A stretch of DNA of 58,427 nt from Pleurotus djamor. Taxonomy: Eukaryota; Basidiomycota; Agaricomycetes; Agaricales; Pleurotaceae. The first letter of the stretch is position 1. The number at the start of each line of letters is the position of its first letter. The notes beneath the pieces were generated by a model. It worked only from the letters and a program-made list of their open reading frames with translations, was not told the DNA's origin and searched no databases. The translations under genes were made by a program, and so were the position numbers. The DNA is taken from assembly GCA_029747585.1 (NCBI GenBank), contig JAPEVF010000255.1, positions 1 through 58,427 on the forward strand. The letters are read 5' to 3'. Of this stretch, positions 50,936-58,427 are shown piece by piece.

Positions 50936-53900
50936 ATTTGGTCAGGTCCCCTGTTGCATAGGAGTAGCCCAATTCGGTTCAAATTCTTAGCGCCCGCGTT
51001 TCTCAATCGTGTTTTCCTCTTTTCTCTTTCCTTTTTCCTCGGTTATCTATTCTTTCCTTGCCCATTCTCTACGTCGCGAGTGTCTACGATGGCCTACTCC
51101 TAGGAGGACGACACAAACGCTTCGGTGAAGACCAGACATTCAGGATAGATAGGTTCGGAAGAATTGGGGAGAGAAAGCAAGCGCGAGGACGCGTCATCGT
51201 GAGTTTGTATGCTGTTCACCCGGTCCCTGGCGTTTTAGCGGTCTGATTGCTGAGGTATTCGACTAGGTAGCTACGCCTCGCAGCATATAAGCCCTTCGAT
51301 ACCGCTTTCTTCTCCCACACGAACCTGTCATCAAGTCTTCCAATTCGAACCGATTTCACGCATAATGATATACTCTAGGTTCAAGTTCTCCCATATCAAG
51401 GAAACGGACGGACGTCCTCGCGTATTCGTGATGAGGGAGTGGATGAAGACTATGATATGGGTGCTAGTTGCTGGGGAGGTGGAATCGAGGGAGTAAGGTC
51501 TATGGGATGACCACGATGGATGGCCGAGTACTCTAAATGGTGCGTCTCGCGCGTCTCTGACACGAAACCCACTGCAGGTTTAGTAACAGTTATTGCGCCA
51601 GNCCCCCAGGCTCACCTATGCATCTGACAATGGGTATCTGCCGCTACGATCACGACTGCGCGTCCCGTTTCCCTCTTGGAGTCTGGACGTCCGCCCGAAC
51701 CGATGATCCAACTTCAAGTACCTCCCTCTCCATGTCGTTTTCTCACTCTCACTCACGACGTATTCAAACCCTCAGAACAGGACGTCGCGTACTCCTGGTA
51801 GCTGGTCGACTAACCCTGTCGTTTCCACGCTAGTCTAACAGGATACACACGCGCTTTCCCAGTGGATCAGACGCGTAGACTCTAGAGTGCGTACCGGTCC
51901 TCCCCTCTCGCTTCTCAGCGATCAATCAACCGCCCTTATAGCCTGGACCTCCATCATTGTGTCGCCCAGACGCACAGACCGTCCTCAAGAATCGAAGCCT
52001 CCTACGCGTATATGGCCTTCTCTCTCTCGTGCCCTCCTAAACGTGGTTCCGCATGGAGAAGCACCTCCATGACCTCCCTCGGATGTTTTCTTTCGCTTCA
52101 AAGGTGGAGATGGTGGTCGTACGGGGACTAGGACCTTTTACGACCGTGGAGCGACGATATGAGCTGGTGACTGTGTAGGGCTCGGCCATGCTTGGTGACG
52201 AATGGTACGTCCGTCGATTATGCCTCTCCTCGCTCTTCTCAATACCCGTTGCAGCCTCCATCTCATCAACACAAGAAGCGAACGTCGCCTGCGCCATCTG
52301 CGACATCTGCGCAGGATAGAGTATATGCCCGTCGATTCCAACGAGCTGGTGCCTGATATGATAGACGGGTTCGTCGCTTTAATTCAGCGGCGGCGCTGGT
52401 CCTAGGCCTACACCCTCACTTGGAGGCTTGGTACGTCTTTGTACTTTACGCTGAATGATCTTCCGTAGCTCATGCTCTACTCTACTTTCTCAGACTGCGC
52501 ATGCTTCGTTTTCATCTCTTCTTGATATCGAATACCACAGTCAGGACCACCTAGCCGACGGAGCAAGGTCTATGGAACGGATTACGATGAACCGTCGTGC
52601 AAATGGTGCGTATTAGAGTATGTTTCTCTGACAGGAACATCATCCTCAACTTTACTTCTAGGCCCGTATACGCGTCTCCTCATAGGACTCTTCTGCGTCC
52701 ATCATGACCGTGAATCCTCCCCATGTCCCTCAGAAGTCCGCAACCTCAAGCCTGTGATACAACCTCAGACCCCCTCAACCTTGTCGTTCACTCACGCTCA
52801 CGGCGTATTAGAAGACCCAAGGAAGGGATTCGCGTACTCTTTGTCGCTGGTCGACTCTCCCTATCGCTTCCACGCTGGTCCAAACGGATGCACACGCTAT
52901 TTTCGAGAGGATCGGACGCGTAGACTCTAGAGTAGAGTGCGTACTGGTCCTCCCTTATTCCTGCTACCCGATCGACTAACCGCCNTTTTTTTTTAGCTAG
53001 GATCCCGGTCACTGTGTCGCACGGACCGTACTCAAGACGCAAACCCTCCGACGCGTGTATTCTTTTCTCTCATGCCCTCCCAAATACGCTATCCGCGTAG
53101 AGCAGTACAGTCCCAGGCTCGTCTAGAGTATCCTCCGCCTCGCATCTTTCAGCTCAACGGGAGGTCACTTGAGGACCTGGATATTTGGGGACGCTGGAAT
53201 GATTGGTTGGTTTATAGGAAGTAGATACGCATGGCGACGAATTGTACGTTCCTTGGCTATTTCCTTTCGTCGCTTCAAGTTCTCTCATCATGGTTGTAGC
53301 TTCCGTCTCATCGATACGACGAGCTCTTGAGTGATTGATATCCGGTCTGGATATATTCTTGTTGACCATAACGAGATTGTGCTTGCGATGAATCATGATG
53401 GGTGGGATTTTCGCTTGTATATGGCTTCGCTAGTGGCTGTTGTGTTGACCGTTCGGTATGTCCTCCTCCTTACGCCAAATCAGAACATTCTTCTGTAATT
53501 TATGTCTCCTCTCAGCCTGCTTTGTTCCTCGTGACACCGGTCGTCACCTTGCGCGATTAGTGCTGTCTCTTCCGCCGTGCACCTCGTACGATTTCTCGAA
53601 CGGTTAGGCTTGGCCTTGATAACGAAACCCGACGTCCGCATCTACGGTCCAGTGACACGAACCGTACCAGTATCGTTCTCAAAAGCATCAATCTCTCACC
53701 CATCCATACAAAAATCGCTACCATCACCATGGACCAGCTACGTTCAGATTTAGCTTGATATCGACCCCCGTTAGAGTGTGTTCGCGAGCTACGTGTCGTC
53801 CTTTGGTGCTACGACCCGCAAACGAATGCGTTGGGCGGTGAAGCCTGGAGGAGTGGGATGTGGTGGTGGTGTTGGGCGTGTATTCGGGTCTTGGAGAGTT

Positions 53901-55072
53901 GAACGTTGAAGGTCTTCATGGTTGAATGTGGAGGGGTGATGAGATCCTGGGATCTTGGGTACGCTGACGGTGTCTTGAAAGGGATGATATGGGACGTGGC
54001 TATCATGCTCCCTTGTTCGCTGGTGCTCGGACCCATTGGTTCGTTATACGGGACTCGGCCTATAGTACTATGTGTCGCGTCGCGTCGGTTCTGTGGACGT
54101 TACTTGTCCTATTCTCTTTTCGTTATCATTCTTCTGATTCACGACTTTTCACGGACATTCTCTATACTCTACTCTATTTTTGTACTCCCTGTCGTTTTCG
54201 CTGGACCATGTAGCCCTTGGACAACAGCATGGTACGGAGGGGGAAAAACCAAAAAAGTCGAAGCCATCTGGTCTCCACAGTCCTCAGCTTCGTTGCGAGA
54301 TCCTGAGTCCCCTTAATCTGCTTGTGGGATTTGTATGGTCGACCTGTGTCCAGGGGCCAGGGGAATGGATGGATTCAACGAAAGCAAGGGAAGTGTGTCT
54401 CCCGGAGATCGTGATTGTGATTCACTAGTGCGTTGTTGATGTAGATTTGAGTTGTCAAACTGAGATCGCTATGCTGCGGAAAATGCTGGACTTTCTCTTT
54501 TGGAAGGCGTTACAAATGGTGTCGTTGGCCGGGAGGATTCAGGAAGGGAGGAAGGGGAAGAGAACTCGGGAACGAGGCATGAATCGTGTCGAGGCTAGTC
54601 CTTGGGTTTTTCATCTTTCGGCTAACAAACGAAATGGGTAGGGATTCGGTTAATGGAATGGATAGAATTATGGATATTGTGTTGTAAGTAGCGGACCTCA
54701 GAGAGGTTACGAGTTTCAAATGAGAAAAATAGAAAAGTTCATGGTCAAGGTCGGTATACTCTAACCTTCGCTGTATTTCGTCACCCCAATGGGTACTCTA
54801 CAATGGTGCGCACATCTGAGGCGGTACTGTAATTTGGTTGGTCAACCTAGACTCTAGAGCAGTTTCAATTCGGCGAATCGGGAGATTGACAATCGTTGCA
54901 GGGTAGTTTGAGGGTAGCTACAAAAACTCAGAAACGAGTCAACGAAATATCAATCATGTACACCGCGCCCTATGTTCTATCTTCCTTACGAATGCGGTCG
55001 TACGTGTGGGGAGTTGCCCCAGCCTTCTAATGGAACCAATGCGAATCGTGTTGACGTCGCTCCAAAACAAGG
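50936..55072 (+). repeat. Repeat unit with ATTTGGTCAGGTCCCCTG head; contains two internal sub-copies
   Basis: The head 50936-50953 is followed by AATTCGGTTCAAATTC and GCGCCCGCG. The sub-copies 51536-52400 and 52610-53400 share GTGCGT donors, GACGCGTAGACTCTAGAGT and GCGTACYGGTCCTCCC. One frame gives LTLTHDVFKPSEQDVAYSW in the first and LTHAHGVLEDPRKGFAYSLS in the second. N at 51602 and 52985 lie beside C and T runs. No intact gene. Confidence 0.6.
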
Positions 55073-55085
55073 ATTTGGTCGGGTC

Positions 55086-55123
55086 CCCTGTTGGATATCC
55101 CTGTTGGATGCCCCTGTTGGATA
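55086..55123 (+). repeat. Three copies of CCCTGTTGGAT
   Basis: The tail of the motif head is itself triplicated (CCCTGTTGGATAT, CCCTGTTGGATGC, CCCTGTTGGATAG), a local slippage expansion not present at 50936. Confidence 0.85.
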
Positions 55124-56515
55124 GGAGAAATTCCCGATTTGGTTCAAATTTTTGGGGCCCATACTTTTCTGTCTGCGCTTCCGTCTAAGTTCGCAACTCG
55201 TTCGTCTGTTCTTTGGTTGTTCGTTCTCTACATCTCCGGTGTCTACGATGGACTATCCTCTGGAGGACGACCATAACTGTATAATTGAAGACATCAAACG
55301 AGGAGTCTATAACTCTGGAGGAAGCTGGGGAGAGTAAACGACTCTGGGGACGCGTCATCGTGATTCGTGAGTTCGTGTAGCGCATCTTAACCCTGAGCTT
55401 TCAGTTTCAGCGGTCTGATACTCAAGGCGGTCGACTAGTGAGCTACACGCTCAACTACTTAATCTAATTAATCAAGCTCAAGTCCTTCGCCATTGCTTTT
55501 CTTGAAACCATCTTCGAGTCCCAGAAATCGGACAAATTCTCGTCGTGCCCAGGTCCACGTTTTTTCTTCCTGCACCAAGGGAACGTACCTGGTGTCCTCT
55601 CGACTTTCAAGTCGATGGAGGTAGTGGATGAAGACGACGAGATGGGTGCTGGATGATGGGAAGGCGAAACCCACGCTTCAAGCTTCAAGACCTATGGAAT
55701 CGGTGACGATAGCGGTTGACATTGAGCGAGCGGTGCGTCTCGCGTTTCGTGTTTCCCTGATACGAATAGCATCCTTAAACATTCTTCTAGGTTCGCCTAT
55801 GGATACCGTAGTAGTACTTTGTCACTTTCATTAGATGGCCGCGCGTAACGTTGTTGTCTGGGACTTCTGCGGGGCTCAAACTCAGAATCCATCCTCGCAA
55901 CCACGTCTAGTAAGCGTCTCCTCGCTCCTCACGCGTCACGGTGTATCTCATCCCCCAGAGAAGGCCTCCACATACTCCTGGTCGCTCGTCCATTATCGGT
56001 GTCGCTTGTACGCTGTTCCCAAGAAGAGCCGAAGCATAGGATTTGAACAAGTACGTGGTCATTCTCCCCTTTCCCCAACTTCTCCCTACTCCCCAAATCG
56101 ACTAAGCAACGCTGTAGCTGGGACTCTGATCTGACATCACTGCGTTGCGCAGAGACACGGAGCGTTTCCGAGTAATGAATGTTTGAACGCTGTTACAGAA
56201 TCCACGCGCATGTATTCTTCGTTCGCCTCCCTCCCTCTCTCCCTCCCTCCCTCGGACTCCCGAATGAGGTTCTCATAGAACCGTACCGTCCCAAGCTCCT
56301 TCTGCCATGGTAACAGGAGTAATGGGATCATCAACTGATGGACCCGAAGGCTGGAATCGCGGGTTCTACTTCTGAGACTCAGAGGGATGTTCTACTTTTA
56401 GCTCTGAGCTGCGCATGTTCGTCTTCGTCGGTGTTGTGTTCATCGTGCCTCAGTCCAATTTGTCGCGATTAGCATATGTTGTAGTGGATGTATCATGTAG
56501 AGTATCCGCCCCGCT

Positions 56516-56596
56516 GGATATTCAATATTCAATATTCCGTACTCAGTACTTACTACTCAGTATTCAGTTTGCAGTTTGCAGTTTGCAGTTTGGGGC
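56516..56596. repeat. Compound simple repeat (ATTCAATATTCA / CAGTTTG)
   Basis: Short tandem words ATATTC, ACTCAGTACT and four CAGTTTG copies follow one another. Further low-complexity tracts lie at 56796-56870 (GGAGTTGGGGA and AGGAGG) and 57308-57350 (TTTGTATTTTAGGC three times). Confidence 0.8.
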
Positions 56597-57527
56597 CGGC
56601 CGTAACCTCCTTCTCAGTTAAACTCATTGGGAGTACATGTGACTATGTTGAGGATACGACTCTACGAGTAGCCGGCTGGTTTCGGTTTTTCCGTTGGACT
56701 TTCCTTGATCTGAGCTGGTGCTGCTGTTTGCTGTTTGAGGTTTCTTTAAGGTGGGAGTATGTTAGGTATGTAATGCGCAGTGGACGTTAGACTCTGTCGA
56801 GGGAGTTGGGGAGGAGTTGGGGAGGAGTTGGGGAGGATAGGAGGAGAGGAGGAGAGGAGGAGGGAAGAAAGGAAGAAACCGCACCGAGCGCAAAGCGCGA
56901 AAAAGTGCATGGTAGAAAACGAAAGAAAACAAAAACGAAAAGCAAGCATGGATGCACAATCAAGTACTTGATAGATGATCTCGGGTGGTTTGCGTTGGGT
57001 TGGGGAATTCGTTCAGTCGACCCGACCCGGTCTACTCCAGCGCGGATGAAAGTTACGACTCTGGAAAATCCAGGATAATTAATGATAGGAATTTATGTAC
57101 ATATGTAAATAATTAAGAACATATCATGGGTTTAAATTCGTTATTTGTTGTTTGTTATTTGTTCACTTGGATTGTCAAATTACTTATCTGCGCTGTCCAC
57201 AGTCCACGTACACTGAGGTTACCTAGCGTATGTAGAGTACATTGTATGAGCCATATGCGATAGTTAAAATAGTGAGAATGCGACGAGTCACGACAGCGGG
57301 TCGGTTTGTATTTTAGGCTTTGTATTTTAGGCTTTGTATTTTGTATTTGGGATATATGGGATGCGCCTTGAAAAGAAATGGGACTTGGCATATGCACTTC
57401 CCTCCGATCGGGGGGCGGTGAGGGCGCGTCTCGTCTCGTTGATTTGGTTCTGGGATTTGTTTCGTTGGCCTGGAGGCTGGGAGAGGGGCACCACCTCAAG
57501 GCTCGGAGTCTACTCTAGGTTGTCATC

Positions 57528-57580
57528 GTTGAACGTTGAACGCTTGAACGATTGAACGATTGAACATTGAACATTGAATG
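57528..57580. repeat. Degenerate heptamer microsatellite (GTTGAAC)
   Basis: Seven or more variants of GTTGAAC/GATTGAAC/ATTGAAC in a row, the same unit as near 6845, 33804 and 53898. Confidence 0.85.
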
Positions 57581-57960
57581 TGTTGGACATTTGAATCAAC
57601 GTTTCAACCTGCATCAGTTGATAGGCAGGATTAACCTCTCCACTTTTCGTATCATAATCTTAAATCTAGACTCTAGAATTTAGTAAGTTTTATGTAAACC
57701 AAAAATGCGATCTGCAATCTTTGACCTCGTTTTAAGTTCTAAGTTTTGGAAGCCTCCCAGTGACCAGGCGGACCAGCGGGTACCACGAAATTTGTTTTTG
57801 ACAAGTTTTTGAAGAAAAAGAAAAGGTCATGCGTATCATCATATGTATGTATACATGGAAGTCATGAAACACATAATAGTGAGAAAAAGAAAACTTGCTG
57901 TTGTACGACTGCATGTCCACCCTGTGCGGGGACACACGTTGATGGTGCTTGATTTTGACG

Positions 57961-58427
57961 ATTTGGTCAGGTCTCCTGGATCACGGGATCAGCTGAATTG
58001 GGTTTAAATTTGAAAGTCGTCGTCCGCGTTTTGGATTTTGTTTCCGCTCTTTTCCTCTCGGACACCGTCCATTCCCCTCCCCTTGACCAGAGACGACAGT
58101 CTATCATTCGGAGGACGGTACGAATTCCTTGTCACATGGTCAATACCCTAACCGCGAGACACACCATGCAAGGATTGGTATTTTTAAGGTAAAAGGGTTC
58201 GAAATACGCGAAAAATACCAGGAGTATTTTCACGGTATTTCGGCCAAACATACCGATAAAATACCTTAGGGCCGGACCTAGGGTAACTTGGACTAAATGA
58301 CGGAAAACTTACGGAAATAGTACCAGAAAAGTACTTAGAATTTACACAATTAGATTTTGGTATTGCTTTTGTCCTTTTATGGTCTTTGCTTTGTTGATTT
58401 AGGATGTTTCGAGCGAATTTACGATTC
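57961..58427 (+). repeat. Start of a further repeat unit, then AT-rich sequence with inverted GGTATTT words
   Basis: ATTTGGTCAGGTCTCCTG at 57961 is followed by AATTGGGTTTAAATTTG, matching the other unit heads. From about 58177 GGTATTT and its inverse AAATACC or close variants alternate at least five times within 90 bp, suggesting the terminal region of an element that continues past the window. Confidence 0.45.

Larger units (their letters stand above)
55073..57960 (+). repeat. Repeat unit with ATTTGGTCGGGTCCCCTG head
   Basis: The third unit head lies at 55073. A start-like ATGGACTATCCTCTGGAGGA at 55249 matches ATGGCCTACTCCTAGGAGGA at 51088, which carries a stop. A third sub-copy near 55735-56000 has the frame LLTRHGVSHPPEKASTYSWSLV. 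Right of 56.1 kb only simple repeats are seen. Confidence 0.5.
26409..57978 (+). repeat. Dispersed bipartite motif ATTTG-N8-ACCTG, plus orientation
   Basis: Exact copies: 26409-26426, 27113-27130, 34120-34137, 41366-41383, 49042-49059, 50442-50459, 54329-54346. One- or two-mismatch copies include 31575, 43381, 45781, 50936, 54832, 55073 and 57961, and AATTG forms near 48783 and 50178. Looser copies with GACCTGTCGCTCA occur near 26704, 30665 and 33216. Many are preceded by GTA. The usual spacer is GTCAGTYG. In most copies the frame ATT-TGG-TCA-GTY-GAC-CTG stays free of stops, so a coding origin is possible. Confidence 0.8.

Noticed and set aside
50936..50990. Pol III promoter (A- and B-box like words) of a tRNA-derived SINE
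   Set aside because: GGTTCAAATT resembles a B box but the A-box spacing and bases do not fit, and most motif copies lack any B-box-like word.
26409..57978. Family of short precursor genes for ribosomal peptides
   Set aside because: The motif lacks a constant leader, start codon and stop at fixed distance, so a peptide-precursor family is not supported.

Overview
The window looks like nuclear DNA of an agaricomycete (mushroom-forming basidiomycete). Genes are cut by many 49-65 bp introns with GTRNGT donors and YAG acceptors. The cytochrome P450 has the 12-exon, micro-exon architecture common in that group. The first two genes resemble families I remember as expanded, lineage-specific and mobile-element-associated in Agaricales (recollection, not a search). 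Eleven isolated N bases, ten of them beside homopolymer runs, mark places where run length is uncertain.

Layout. (1) 1-6.36 kb: two tandem plus-strand genes of unknown function, followed at once by an iteron-like array of the 14-bp palindrome GTAGACATGTCTAC and variants, spaced alternately 35 and 25 bp (60-bp period). A 15-bp inverted repeat closes the array. This module is the best candidate for an undescribed system. (2) 7.69-9.60 kb: a 1.9 kb DNA element with 265-bp, nearly identical terminal inverted repeats between TA dinucleotides. (3) 9.6-21.1 kb: no intact gene. (4) 21.14-23.46 kb: a P450 gene on the minus strand, complete except for one missing base in the I-helix. (5) 23.5-58.4 kb: no intact gene, but many diverged direct repeats that look like an old, decayed array of an unknown multi-exon gene or element. 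A 1.1 kb hAT-type element with a perfect 8-bp target duplication lies inside one copy, and a related copy at 31.8 kb keeps the empty site.

An 18-bp bipartite motif, ATTTG-N8-ACCTG, occurs 13 times exactly and many more times with one or two changes between 10.5 and 58 kb. All six exact copies left of the P450 point one way and all seven to the right point the other way, so the P450 sits near the axis of two oppositely oriented arrays.

How the parts work together: only the first module shows an apparent functional link, a large charged, nuclear-looking protein pair next to a dense palindromic array that could be its binding region. The P450 would be an ER-anchored monooxygenase acting alone; no partner biosynthetic genes are visible.
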